Positions 28,101 to 43,100 of a stretch of 64,000 nucleotides of DNA are shown piece after piece. How positions within the stretch are numbered: the stretch's first letter is position 1; each line of letters begins with the position of its first letter. This DNA comes from Lepisosteus oculatus (lineage: Eukaryota; Chordata; Actinopteri; Semionotiformes; Lepisosteidae). Position numbers and translations under genes: made by a program. The notes beneath the pieces were generated by a model. It did no database searches. It was not told the DNA's origin and worked only from the letters and a program-made list of their open reading frames with translations. The stretch is taken from positions 31,576,570 to 31,640,569 of the forward strand of contig NC_090707.1 of the NCBI RefSeq assembly GCF_040954835.1. Direction: 5' to 3'.

Positions 28101-31100
28101 AAATGCAGAGATTGTTTCTCTGCAATATAAATTGGCCTAGAAAACATGTATGTGCATGTCAGAATTTTATATACTGTATAGTGCATAATAAGGCATTTAA
28201 TATCAATCATATGATTAATATTTAATCAAATATTAAATATACAATATATTTAAAATGTTAATATCAACATTATGTTTCATAATTGAATAATAATTTGATT
28301 AGTTTAATAGTTTTAATCCCAAAGTATCCCAAAGCAATCAGTAGGAGGGATCTGCATCACCCAATTCTAGGTTACTGGAAATTATATTTTGCAGCTCGTT
28401 TGTAGATTAAATTCTGTATCTCCGTTGCAGCACACAAAATAAAGAGAAACAACCGTTCTAAGCACAAAAATGATTTACTTATCAAATTCATAAATGTATG
28501 TAAATAAGCATGAATAAATTAGTTAACTTTCAGATATATGGTGAATATATAGGCTCTCCACATATAATTACTGTCACTTTTGTTTTTTTTAACTTCCAAA
28601 GTAGACCACTTACAACATCTATCAAATACAGAGTAGCCGGTATTTTGGAAGGTTAGAGTATGTTGAAGTTTATTGTGAGGACCATCGCTTGACAAGACTT
28701 TAGAGGAAGTTGATTGCTCCTCTTCCAGATGTTGGACATTTTTGGAGATCATTAAAAACTGAGCTCCACAGTGCAATAAAGAAATCATAGGGCACACAGC
28801 TGTAATACCAGCGAGCAAATTGCTTGGGCTTAATATTTAAGGTTTTATGACACAGTGTTGAGTATCCTGCTTGTTGTTTTGATTTTGGCTTTTTATTAAA
28901 CATTTTCATTCTTATTTTCGGAACGTCAGGAAGCCATTGAGAAGCAATCTTTCTTTAAGCCTCAGAGAAGAATAGAAAAGGGAAATGTGGAAGAGGCATT
29001 TGAGAAGGCTGACCAAGTCCTTGAAGGTAAGTGTGTATCTGCCACAGAAAATGTATTTTGAATTGAATCATTTTCAATGCATTTCTGCATTTACCTGGAC
29101 ATTTAAAGTTTCAAGTTATGAATTCCAATCAGGTTGCTATTTTGTAATCTGTAGCAAGCTGTGCCATACAGTATATTTGCTACATTTGTTTACCACTATG
29201 GTGCTATATAATCTTCTATTTATTCTAGTGTCTTATCCTTTCATTTTGTTTGCCAGGGGAAATACAGATTGGTGGACAGGAGCATTTCTACATGGAAACA
29301 CAGAGCATGCTTGTCATTCCTGTTCAAGAAGACAAAGAATTTAAAGTCTTCATAGCCACACAACACCCATCTTACACTCAGGTAACAGAGTCTGGTGTTT
29401 GGGGAGGAAAACATACTTCTGTCTTTCCCAGATTCAAATGATGGTGCAGAAAACTCCAACTTGTGTTACTTCAGATTTTTAAAGTATATATGTTAATTAA
29501 TATATATTTATTATAAATACAATTTATATATAATATATATACATTAAAGTATACATTTACCATTTAGTGAGTAGCATGACTCAGTATGTAGTCATCACTT
29601 GGGAAGTTTGTGATCTGCTTCATATTTATCCCATTTATGTAGATTGGGTAGTTTCATAATGATGTTAGAAACATACATTCTGTCACACCCAGTATGTTTC
29701 TGACCTGAACTAACACAACTGAGAGTGAACATTATTACCTATTAAAGACATTTATGTTATGTGGGGTTATTAATATGTATTTTTTATTTCTTATTAGTGC
29801 AATTCAAGTCCAAAAATAGGACTGAAATTCAAGTCAGACTATACAGAAACTTCTGTGTATAAACTACACTGTTGATACAATTTGATACTACTCAATGCTC
29901 TTAAAATAAAATCACTCTACCTTTCATTCATAAAGCCAGGAAGGATAACAGGCTCCATAACTCTCCAGAGTTATGGAGTCTATACCAGAGAGAAGCTTCT
30001 GGTGTTCCTTATAGAAAAATTACACTATGAAGCCTATACCGTGAGTCCTTCCTGCTAAAAAGTAGTGAACATATAAACATATACTGTATAAACTATATAA
30101 ACACATAGCAAACGTATAGTTTGACAAACAACTGCTGGCTAGAGGCCTAACATGCACTTGATAATTCAGTGCATATTATAGCACTGATATTATAGCAGGA
30201 AAAGGTCAAGAAAACAGAAGGTTATTTCAGAATACTGTTACAAATGGAGGATTAGAAAAAGGAGAAAATGAACAAGTAGATTAGGGAATAAGTCAAATAA
30301 ATTATCATAACCCCCAACTTGTAAAGAATTCTGCCAAGAATATACCAAAGCGGGTGGTATATGTTAGAGGTACAGTATAAGTTAGAGGCATGTGAATTCA
30401 TTGTTCTCTGGCACAGCTTTGGTGAAAAGAGTAATTTCCGGCACACTTGGTTAAAACACCCACTACACTTCATACATCCACAAGTTACTATATTTACACT
30501 TTTACAGATAAGATTTTTAGAGAACTATGTCTAGACCACCCAGAAAACCCCAGGCGGCTACCAAGTGTTTGACTCTTAAATAATGTCTACACAGGCCAAA
30601 GAAGAGAGAAGCTGCCTTTTAAACTAAGTAGAATACAACCTACAATTTAATCTCTCTCTAATGCCACAAAATAAATGGGAGCCTATATCATTTTTCTAAA
30701 ACGCATCCATGAAGCAAGAGAGGCAGTTTTAAACCAAGAGATTTTTCACTTGGAAACTCCCAAGTTCCCTTAAAGCTATAGAATAGCAAACTCTCCTTGC
30801 AAGATTCAGATACCTAAGTCGAGTTGGGTTTTATCAGATGATCATGAAGAAGGACTCTAGCCTGACACCAGATTCAGGTTCCACCTGTTTCTCTCGTCTT
30901 TATCTCGCACTGGTCTGACCTTTGTTTTCAATTTTCTTTTTCCCCCTATCTTGATCTGTTCTTATATGGTCTCTTTCTGGACTATTACCCAAGAATGTAA
31001 TTATGTAAACCAGAAGATTCTTTTGATCAGTGTGTCTCACACCCTGCACGTAAGTAAGCATCCCTTGGTTTGAAGCTCTATGAAGTGGAAATATTGACAC

Positions 31101-34100
31101 TATTTAGGTGTTACCCATTATGTCTAGATTCCTAGAGAGACCTCCATTGTCATCTAGCTTAGGCTGTAACAATATTTAGGCATAATAAGAGGAAATATAA
31201 AGTATAAAAAAACAGAAAACATAAGAGGCAAGAAAATGAAAATCCTATAAATGTTACAGTATGTATGTAAATATACTTATATTTGGAAAGTTGTTGTTAG
31301 AGTCCAGTGGGTCATGGTCCCACCAAATAAAAGTGTAAAAGAAATATAAAATAAACTCATCAAACACAACAAAACCTAAAAACCTTTGCACTTTTTTAAA
31401 GTTAATGAACAATATAGTTCTATAATCAGACTTCATAATGTACAATGTGGTAAGGGCGACTGTTGGTTTCCATTCATACAGTACGTCATCCAGACATGAG
31501 TACAAGATACACCATTGCCATCAGGGCCTGGTGTACACAAACTCTTATTACAGGCACAGCAGCTACTGTATGAACACTCATGCATGGGCTTTAATGGTTT
31601 TGTTTGGGTACAAAGGGACCAGCTGTATCCATGCTGTGCTTTGTTTTGCATAGGCTACTCTGCACTAGTGAGTTAGTTTAGAAAGCGTTTATTTTGAAAA
31701 TGTCTGGACAGGGGTAGTGGTACTTCACAGTTCTTGGCTTATGGGCTCGATTCTTGCTTGGTGCATGTTCTGTTGCGATTGCATTATGATCATTATGATT
31801 GCAACAGCTTTCCCTTGGCTTATCAAGTTTTCTGTTCTCTTTTCACTCTATGAATAAACATACCCTAAAGTAAGAAAGCTCGCAACTGCTCAGAATTCTC
31901 AGTTAAACCTCTAAACACGGCTTTTGTGATCAAAGTATTCTTAAATTTAAACATTTCACTTTTTAATTAATTTACTTTTTTTTTTATTCAGTGTGACAAA
32001 TATGTCTCCACATTGTGTTTCTTGTATGAAACATATCATCATATACAGTACCATTCTCAGTTGCCTGTATTTTGTACTATTAATTTATTTGGCCAGGACC
32101 ATACATAGGATTATGGTATTCATGCTGTGCTCAGAAGTGAAAACTGTACTGGGTCCATATCAGTTTGCATATAAACACCAGCGGGGCACCGATGATGCAA
32201 TTAACAGCATTATGCATCTTGTTGTAAAACACCTAGAGGACCCTAATGCCTATGCTCTGATGCTGTTTGTGGAAATGCTCTGCATTTAATATGCTGCAGC
32301 CCCATCTATTGATTAGCAAGTTGAAGCAAATGTCCGTTAGCCATAACATTATAAGATGGTACCATTCCTTTTTAACAAATTGCACACAGTATGTCAGGGT
32401 CAACAAAACTCTTTCTGAGTCACGATCTGTTAGCACAGGTGCCCCTTAGGACTGTGTGAGCTCTCGAGTTTCACACTTTATACAAATGATTGTACAAGCA
32501 TTAGTCAAAGCAACTTCATTTTCAAATTTTCAGATGATACAGCTGGTCTTGGCTTAATGCATAGAGGTATACAAGTCTGTATACATGTCAGAAATCCAAA
32601 GGTATTTGCAATGGTGTGACCACAATAGCCTAATTCTGAATGTTAAAAAAGAAGCAGAGCAGTTGGTGATCACTCACATGTAGTAATCCACAATGAATTT
32701 ATCACTCAGATTGATTCATATAAGTACTTAGGTGTACACATAGACAGTAACCTCTGCTGGTCTACTCATGTTGAGAGTGTTTGATCCAAGGTTCAGCAGC
32801 GCTTATATTTCCTGCAAAGACTAAGAGTGTTTGGGGTTCTACAGGAAGTAATGCTACTCTTTTACCATGCTGTAATCGAAAGCATTATCAGAAATACAGT
32901 GTGGTTTGGTAATCTATCAATTCATTTAAAATCACAAATACGTGCCTCATTCAGACAGCTTTGAAGGTCATGGGAGTGAAACAGCACCCCTCCCTGCAGA
33001 CAATCTTTGAAAAATCCATAATCAAACAGGCAGGAAAAATGATATCAGATCCTTCCCACAACCTCAACTCTGAATATCAACTTCTTCCTGCTGGCAAACG
33101 TTTTAGGGTTCCCAAATGTAAGTCAAACGGATACAAACATTCCTTTGTTCCGCTTTCCATTAAAGCTGTCAACACAAATGTCAAGGATAAACACAATTTT
33201 GACTCTTACAACCCACTTGAGTGCAATATGTTTTTGTGAGGTGTTATAAATGCTACATGCCATTATGTGTTGTACTGTACATGTGCAATAAAGTGATGTG
33301 CAATGTTTTTCTTATTTTTTAATGGAATATTGTGTAATGTTTTTTTCTTCCTTTTTTTTTGGTTTGCATTCTATTTAAATGCACAGGAGTGCTGTGTGTC
33401 CAAATAAAATTTCCCCCCAGGGGACAATAAATCATCTTATCTTATCTTAGATCTTACATTCCTTTTTAGGAAGCAGTAGCTGAAACACTAGGAATCCCAT
33501 CAAACCGGGTCTCCTGTCATGTGAAAAGGCTCGGTGGTGCTTTTGGCGGGAAGGTAACGCGAACGTCGGTTATGGCATCCATCACTGCTGTAGCTGCTTG
33601 GAAGTAAGTGAAAACTGGAGCCAAAAGAATTAGAGAGGGTTGAGGCTTGTGGTTTTCATATTTTTTTTATTACCATCACAGAACGTTTGACGGTTCAGGA
33701 ACGCCTTTTCCATTAGTAACCTCAGGTAGCTCTAGTGTTCAGATCATACAATCAGAGGATCTGCAGTGTATTTGAATTATTTATATGTGACATCACTTTA
33801 ACTTATTATACTTGTTTAATTCAACCTTATAACATCTCACCTCCTGGTATCCTATCTTATTTTGTGGGTCTGAATATTTTTCTTGATTATGTGTTCCCTC
33901 CATTCCTGTTTCCCAAAAGAGAGACAGAAATCAGTTCATCCTTCAAGGTGACTGTGTGGTTGAATGGGCATTTCAATATTTTTGTTAATTGTGTTACAAT
34001 AACATACAGTATGTGTTCTCCTAATCCAGTTTGTTTATCATGTGGGGTAACCTCGATGGACGTATTTGTCCCCTCATTTTTATACATAGACTTTCCGAAG

Positions 34101-37100
34101 GTGCAATTCTGTATATCTCGATACCTTCTGGGGTATAAACCCTTATAATGTCAAGTCTGTCCATATAACATCCCAGAAACCTCCAATTTTTCTCCTCCAG
34201 GTGGCATGCTAGCATTCGAATCACCCTGATGGTGTCGAATCACCCTGATGGGGAAAATAATATAGGACTTCAGCAGTTTACTTAGCCACTGATCTGGGCT
34301 TCTTCACTATTCAACTTCTCTGTGCTGAGGGAGAAGCACTTATTATCTATTATGCCCATACCTCTAGTTACAAATATTCTTTTTATGAAAATACAATACT
34401 ACGAAGCATGTGAATTGTTACCCATATTTCGAATAACAGAAGTCAACTTTGAAACTGCGAAGAAGTGTAGAGAGTGACGAGGAAGGTGTCATATGACCAA
34501 TTTCATATTGAGTGTACGCATTACATCCCACTATCTAGTCTGAGTGAGAGCTAGCACAGAGCCTACAGAATGGCAGGAGAGATGTGTGATAGGTTCACTG
34601 CATCTTACTTCGTGAGATGTTCACTTTTAATAATAATAATAATTTCTTACACTTATATAGCATTTTTCTATGGTGTAGACTTTATCATGTAGCCTAAAGG
34701 TGTTAAGAAAATGAAAATTGTGAGTGTGTGTAATTACACAAACATCAAATGAAGTGGTTACTGTGCTATACAGTACTTAGGAATGATTAATTACGTCTGA
34801 TTGGGTATTATATTATTACTAAAAACACAAACCACAGTATTAATGATAGTTATTCTTGTTTCTTTTCTCATTTCCAAGTTTTACAGATTTTCGCTATTTA
34901 TATGGGTTTCTGGTAACAAATTAAATTCGGAAAAAGAGATACAGGTGTACTTACACAGGGAGGGGTTCCAGTGTTGTTCAGATGCACCAAGGGGGTTTCC
35001 ATGATGCTATGAAGCTCCTTCATCCTGTCTCCCTCAGGGTGACACAGATCAGGAACATTGTCTTCACCCTACATGTGTATTTTTGCAAGAACATTTGGTT
35101 TCTTTTCCTACCCTCTTCTGAAAGCAGATTTGGAAAGCAGCACTCCTTCATATTCAATCATAAGTTCCTGAAACACAAAGAGGAACAGGCAGCAAGTTAG
35201 TCCCTGTCTGCTGACATCAACACTTCTTTCCTGGGCCCTACTCTTCCTCCAAGTCCTCCTGAGCTTTACCAGTGTTGTTCTGCAGGACTGGGCGCACCTG
35301 AGACCAATGTCTCCACCTAGGCCCCCATTTTCTTCTATTTTGAATCTGAAAAACACGCAAAAAGATTAGTGATCAGTAGCACCTGGTAGGGGTTCCCCCC
35401 AACTAGATTCTAATATCCCTTTCACTGGTTTCTTTACAGATACACAACCTGCTACCTAGGTACTCCAAATGACTTGGTTAGAATCTGCACTTGTTTTGTC
35501 TGTCTGATTCTGACTCTCTTTAGCCTGCTGGTTCGCAGAACGCTTTTCATTAGCACCTGGAGATTATTAACTCTAACTCATGTCTTGTCAGTCCAGTTGT
35601 CCTGCTAGAAGTCACCCTAATACTCCAAAGGATGGCAGGTAGCATTATACTGTATGCCACTCTTTGCCAGTCTGATGCACTGCTTTGCTCAGCTGAGTAG
35701 TAAGTGTCCAGTTCATTCTGCAACAACATAACTCTGTGGGTAATACTTTTGTTTCACCCCTGGAAGCCCCATTGCTTCCTTTATAACTTTCCCTGTAAAG
35801 CGTGTCCCTTGATCTGAATCAGTACCATATGGTACACCCCATCCAAGGGAAATACCTCAGCGGCGTAGAGCTTGGCTTTTAAGATTCTACCCGTGCTGCT
35901 CTTGCAGCTTTAAGATCCCATATACAGGTATCTGCATAATCTTAATTTCAGATGTGTGTAGTTGTGTACTGTTTTGATTCTTTTAATTATTTACAAGATG
36001 AAAATATGGATCATCAAAGTTAAAATTTGTATACATCTTACCACATTTCATGTGGTCAGATGATGTGCACGATAAATTGAAAGGCTTTTTGTGATCTTTA
36101 TTACTGTTCTTGTAATAACTACGGGTTCATTTAGGAAAGGACACTAGGAGACAGCATAGGCACACAAGCACCTTCCTTTTGTTTTTTACAAGTACCACTA
36201 AGACATTTACACACATATTAGGGGATAAACGAAACAATACACAGGTTTAGGGTGGTAACTCTTTAACAGACTCTACACACTTAAATTGTGAGACTAAGGT
36301 ACAGAGAACATGTTAGCTAAGAGGTTTATTTACATAAGCAGGGTCAGTTGCTGGACCCCGGATTTCCCCCTGGGTACAACTCCCAGCCTGCTTTGCGGTA
36401 CCCTCAGCAACTCGGTGCGCTTCATCCTCAACACCGGGAGAGGGTGCTACATTATTGCATAAATTACAAGTGGTTGTAAAAAACACCAAAAGAGGACAAC
36501 ACTGCAATCCCTGTGAAAGATAAATTATCTCCTGCCTCACATTGTGCTGGAGGACAATAATTCTCTGAGAGATAATTTAGGTTTGGGTGGCAAAGAGGTT
36601 AGCATTGCTGTCTTGTAGCACTGGGGTCCTGGGTTCAATTCCTGGTGTGCTATCAGCATGGAGTTTGTATGTTCTCCCTGTGTTCGCACAGGGTTCCTCC
36701 ATGTTCTCCGGTTTCCTTCCACAGTTCATACATATATTGGTTGGTAAACTGGCTTCGGGGAAAATTTGCTCTGTTGTGCATATTAGCGCATTTATAATAA
36801 TAAGTGCTTACACTTATATAGCGCTTTTCTAGACACTCCACTCAAAGTGCTTTACAGGTCATAGGGACTCTCCACCACCACCAATGTGCAGCCCCACCTG
36901 GATGATGCGACGGCAGCCATAGTGCACCAGAATACTCACTAATAGTGCACCAGAATACTCACTACACATCAGCTATCAGTGGGGAGGAGAGCAGAGTAAT
37001 GAAGCCAGTTCATAGATGGAGATTATTAGGAGGCCAAACACTATATTCAGTAAGTGTACGCAATTATTATTATTATTAGAACAAGTAATAGGTTTATTCC

Positions 37101-40100
37101 ATGCTGAAAAAAAGAAGAGAGAAAACAAGACGTTTCGGCCGTGGAGCCTTCTTCAGGTGTGTTATTATTCACATATCATTGTCCAGATATCAGCACAACT
37201 GGATTGTCACCCCATTGACCTAGGATTTAACTGCTCTTTAATTTAGCCACAATTACACCAGCGAGACCTATATAAACCTAATGTGGTTAACTAGATGCAC
37301 AAGTCCTTAGCTCTATCTGATGTTGCTGTAGCTATCCAAATACATGGAAGCTGCTGTTACCTTTTATAACGTGTTAATCAATGGCATTTTTCACAGGCTT
37401 TGTATTATGTTTGACTGTGCTGTTTGAAGTTATTCACTGCCTCTCAGGACAGATCGAGCTGTGCGTTGTGTGCTGGAGCGAGGAGAAGACATGCTGATAA
37501 CAGGGGGTCGCCATCCAGTCCTGGCAAAATACAAGGTTAGAGGGAGGCTTTTCATGTGAGAATGATAAATGGTTTGTAAAATCCACATGTATCACACTAT
37601 CAGTGTTGGGTGATAATCCAGTCCTGGCCAATGCCATTGAATAGACAAGATAAGTGCCTTGTGATTACTGTATGTTATGGTAAGTTAGCAGGAATAAAGA
37701 GTGCCCTCCAGATTTATTAATAACCCGATAAAGTAAGAACAAAAAACAGAATATATCAGAATGAGTTACATATTGGATAATGTCTCAATTACAACTTCTA
37801 ATTCTGTCACCTGTAATCATCATAGCACAGAGCAAAATCATATTTGACATAAATAATTAATTGAATTCCAGAAAACAAGAGGGTGGCACTTATTTGCACC
37901 TCTAAGGACTCCTTTGAAAATAATTCAACAAAAACAAAGCAACAATTACGTTCAGCTTTTTGGAAGTGCAGTGGAAGCCTCTGGAACTATGTAAAGGCCT
38001 CTGAAGGGTTTCTGTTTCCCCAAGGTGAAAGAGGAGGTAATACACAAAAAACATTCAGTAGGTCAGAGAGCTCTTTGAAGACTGCAGGCAAGTGGTCATT
38101 GACCTCCAGAAGTTCTAGAACTTGGGTGAATGGCTGTAAAAAAATCCACAAATGCGAAATCAATTGTAGTGAAATTATTAAGAAATTTCAAGCCGCTAGT
38201 GGCAGCCCTGCAGGAATAGGAAGCAACTGTATCTTGCCACCATGAGCTAGAAACAAGTGGTTAGGGAGGCAACCCAAGGCAACAGTTGGAGATCACTAAT
38301 GCACACTGGCATCTCCACGATACAAAGCATTGAATAATACCATTCATGATAATGGGATTCATAGCTGGATTGCAAGGAAGCAGCTTCTGCTGAGGGGGAA
38401 GCACAAAAAGAGGTGCATCAAAGTTGCCAAACCCATCATTTGAATGACATTTGAAACAATGTTGTGTGATCGGATTAAATGGAAATTGTGCTTTTGGGGC
38501 ATGTTTATCAGTGTTATGTTTAGTGTAAAAAAAGATGAAGCTCATGTTAAGAAAATGTTAAATATCACAGGGGATCTGTTACAGTTTGTTTTGCGGTTGT
38601 TTCACATCTATGTGTCCTGGAGCCCATGTGAAGGTAGAGAATTTAAGAACATGTACTGTGATATTTTGACCAGAACCCTAGTTCTTTCTGCCAAGCGGCT
38701 CAGGCTTGGCTGAAAATGGACATTCAAATATGACAATGATCCAAAGCATACATCCATATCGATGCAGGAATGACACAAAGTAAAGGTCCCCAACTGGCCA
38801 TCTCAATCTCCAGACCAATTGTACATTTTCAAGATGGCAGTTGAAAAAAGGAGAACTGAGGGACTGAAGGGCTTAGAGCAATATTACGTATACAGTAGGA
38901 ATGTTCATAATTGTTGCCTCTTAATATTCAGAACCAGTCAGTGTACATCCCTGCCAGAGGATGATTTACTGAATACTAATTAAAAGGGAGTAAGTAAAGC
39001 AAAATAGCAAAAGGAAACTTTATGAGAGAGCAAAACAGAGAAGCACAGATAACAGATACAAACGTTGTTCTAATCACAGACACCACATGGGAACACAAAT
39101 ACATTATTGCAGTGAAACATACAGTAATGCCAAAGTCCTTCATTTCTATTTGTGAGATGTAGCAATAATCGGATCACTGTTTAACAGAGAACCATTAGAA
39201 ATGCCAGTTGAGCTTTTTTCTTCTTAAGGAAAGAAGAACCGTGATGATTTCCAGCCATCCTTTCTCATCCTTTAGTTACCTTAGTTCACCAGTGTTTTGA
39301 CATTGCAGAGAAACTGATCATAAAACTTGGCTGTGGCCCCAGCCTGCCTTTCCTTATCCAGCTGAGATTTATATTTCTCTCACAGTATAGATCAGTATCA
39401 GAATATCCTTTTGCAGTTCTGGCTCTAATCTGTAGGCTGATTTTATTCTGTGTTCAAGGATTGATTGATTGTGTTTGCCTGTAGGTCGGCTTCATGAACA
39501 ATGGGCAGATAATTGCAGCAGACGTTCATTATTACACCAATGCTGGTAATACAGGGGATGAGTCCATTTTGGTATGTTAGTATTTTTGTACTATTCCTTT
39601 TTTTAAGGTTCCATAGAGCTGTGTTTTTGATTCATACAATCATCTGGTTGTTTGTAAATACTTGCCAGAGTTGGCACTTCTGGCTTAAATGCTTAGACAG
39701 AGATCGGCAAAGTTGTTAGATTTATTTGATTTTTCTGGTGCAATAAACTGCTCAATACTCTGATTAATTCTGCCAATTCATTTATTTTTTTCTGGATTCT
39801 CGTATACAGTATTGTCTAAAATGTACTATTGTAAATAGCTCGTTTAACAGTGATATATGCTGTATGTATCTAATTGTGTAGTGATGTAAAAACGTGCTAC
39901 AAGGGTGTGAAATTAGAAAAACAACGGATAAAGTCTTCAAATAAGCTGCACATTTCAATAAATTCAAAATCTAACTTTCAGTTGTCATTCAGAGCTTTTT
40001 CTAAAACTTTTTGTTATTAATAAAAAGTGCTATTGTTCTTATGCAGTAAAACCTTGTTTCAATATTTAAAGTGAACGTTTCAGTCAGGTCCTCCACAGCC

Positions 40101-43100
40101 AGTACAGTTTTCCTCATGGCACTGTTGAAGTTGTGTATTAAAATGAGGCCTCTAATTTTTGTGATTCAAGGTTATTGAAAAAATACTTCTACACATGGAC
40201 AATTCCTACAACATCCCTAACCTGAGAGGGATGTCCACAGCCTGCCGCACCAACCTTCCTTCCAATACTGCCTTCAGGGGCTTTGGGGTGCCACAAAGCA
40301 TGCTGGTCACCGAGAGCTGGATCAATGATGTGGCTGTCAGAGTAGGCTGCTCAGCTGAGAAGGTAGGTAAATGTCTCAGGCTCACTTTCAGATAGGTGTT
40401 CTACTTGTGACTGAGAACTGGTACTGTATACAGTATATCGGTAGGTGTTTGAAAAAAACTGTGCTGTGCAAGTCGTGGGGCAACTTGATGCTAGGCAGGC
40501 TTCCAGGCGTCCGTCTTCCAATGCAGAGCCCTGAGCTTCAGAGCCACGAGGTTTAAATAATAAATGGGGAACAAGGGGCAGGTGAACGTAATAAGGAAAA
40601 TAAAATACAAAAGGGTCGGAGCGCCCTCTAGAGGAGGGATGATGATCGTGACAGCACAATGAAATATTAATGAGGAAGATAATATTCATTGTTTATAATG
40701 CCTCTGACACATCTTCAGGCTTTCACAATAAAAAAAATGCAAGAATACGCACCTTAATACATTAAGCAGAACTAATAGCTTGTGTATAACAGTAGGATTT
40801 CAGACAATATTTAAAATTGCTGACTGACTTGCATGATTATTACAGCCTGGGATCATTCCAGAGCCTCAGACAACAGAACAGAATGAAATGTCCAAAGAGC
40901 GCAAAAGACACATATTGTACATACGTTCAGACACATCCAGTAGAATCTCTTATTACAAAAATAAAGCCTGGAAAAGACAAACACATTCATCAGCTTTTCT
41001 TTAACAGATTAGGGGAGAACAGGCATATCCACATTCAATAAGGTACACATCTAAAGATACCAACACCAACACAGTGAAGAATTAATTCCAGATTGTGGAA
41101 GGGAGCAAAAACACTGGAGTGTATCATTACTTTGACACTTAACCTCATATCACCAAATGTGTTTGCTTCACCAGAAGACCTGGAAACAGACATTAAGACC
41201 TAGGATACCCAAGCAGCAGCTTCACACAAATAATGAAATTCAGCCATAAATTACGACATTATCATTTAATAATAATAATTATTATATATAGCGCTTTTCT
41301 GGACAGTCCACTCAAAGGGCTTTACAGGTAATGGGGACTCCCCTCCACCACCACCACAGTGCAGCCTCCACCTGGATGATGCGATGGCAGCCATAGTGCA
41401 CCAGTACACTCACCACACACCAGCTATCAGTTTGGAGGAGAACAGAGTGATGAAGCCAATTCATAGATGGAGATTATTAGGAGGCCATGATTGGCAAAGA
41501 CCAATGGGAAATTTGGCCTGGGTAACACCCCTACTCTCTTCCAGAAATGCCCTGGGATTTTTAATGACCTCAGAGAGTCAGAACCTGACTCATCAGGTTG
41601 CCGTCTCATCCAAAGGACGGCACCTTTTTACATTATAGCATCTCCGTCACTATACTAGGGCGTTAGGACTGAAGTATAGACTGCAGCGTGAGCGCCCCCT
41701 GCTTGCCCCATTAACACCTCTTCCAGCAGCAACCTTAAGTTTTCCCCAGGAGGTCTCTCAGCCAGGTACTGACCAGGCTCACAACTGCTTAGCTTCAGTG
41801 AGTTGCCAGATATGGGATGTGAGTTGCAGGGTGACATAGCTGCTGGCCCATTTAGTGTCATTCACATGAAAAGAGAGCAGTGTGATTGTTGGAAACTCTT
41901 TTTAGGAACTCTGCAAGTAAGCTATGCATCTGAGACCTTGAGTCATCAACTTTATGTCGAGCTGAGATGGCTAACATTGCCCAAAGTGTAGAGCTTCATA
42001 GAGCTCGGAATATGAGTTAGACTTGAGAAAACACTCAAATATCAATAATATTGCTGTTTTATATAATGAAGCAGTTGAGCTTGAGATACCCTCAGAGGCA
42101 TCAGCAGCTGAAAATGGAAATGTTAGACGTGGGCGATGACAGCTATGCTACTGTTTTTCAAGGCAAGACAGAACCGTTAGATTATAGTTCTCATGATGTA
42201 GTATCATTGGAAGTATATTTCAAAACTGTGCAGGTAGAGATCCAAACAAATCTGTGTTAAAAACTAATGAATCTGTGTTAGGACTGTTGTTTGACATTTA
42301 ATCATTTGGCCAGAACTTAATTGACAAACGTAAACCAAGGTAAACTTTACAATTGCTTTGATCACTCAATCTGGACTGAATCTCGGCAAACATCAGTCAC
42401 ACACTTTATCTAGATTCTTAGAGACACATCTGTAGGCACCTATAGCTATAATAATTTGTAAAAGATATTTTAGTAAACTAACGTTGCCCAGCCTTGATTG
42501 TGTATCCTGACACAATCTTGTGAGCAGCTAAGTTCCGAAGTTACCGAAAATGTTTTTGCCTCCCTAGATTCGTGAGATAAATATGTACAGGGGCACATCC
42601 TGCACTCACTACAAGCTAGCGTTTGATCCTCACAATCTGTGGAGGTGCTGGGATGAATGCCTGGAAAAATCTGCTTTCAGCAACAGGCGAATTGCCATCA
42701 ACAAGTTCAACAAACAAAACCGCTGGAAAAAAAGAGGAATCGCCGTTGTTCCCATTAAGTATGGTATCGCATTTGCTGAAAGCTTCCTGAACCAGGTAGA
42801 GATTTTAGAATTTTCTGTCTTTTCTGTGGTTTTTCACGTTTTCTTGCGCCTGTCCTCAGTTTGATGTATTGGAGCACATCATTGTCAAGTAAAGTACTGT
42901 ACAGTATATACTGTACATGCAAAAGGAAAAACATGCGGCAGTTCATATTCTGTTAGAATATGCCTTTCATTTTCTCCACACATATCTATGGACCTTAAGA
43001 CATTACCCCCATTAAAATTAGTGAAGGCAATCATTTTGCTTGTATCTGTAAGACCTTATGATCTAAAGCAATCTTGCAGAATTTTCAGAAATTACTCAAA

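Noticed and set aside
33551..33560. A donor splice site inside exon 22 (AAG/GTAACG)
   Set aside because: The codons after it ([16 protein letters not shown]) align with AOX, so the exon continues to 33603.
33735..34148. 137-codon frame in AOX intron 22
   Set aside because: No similarity or domain; overlapped by other chance frames on the opposite strand.
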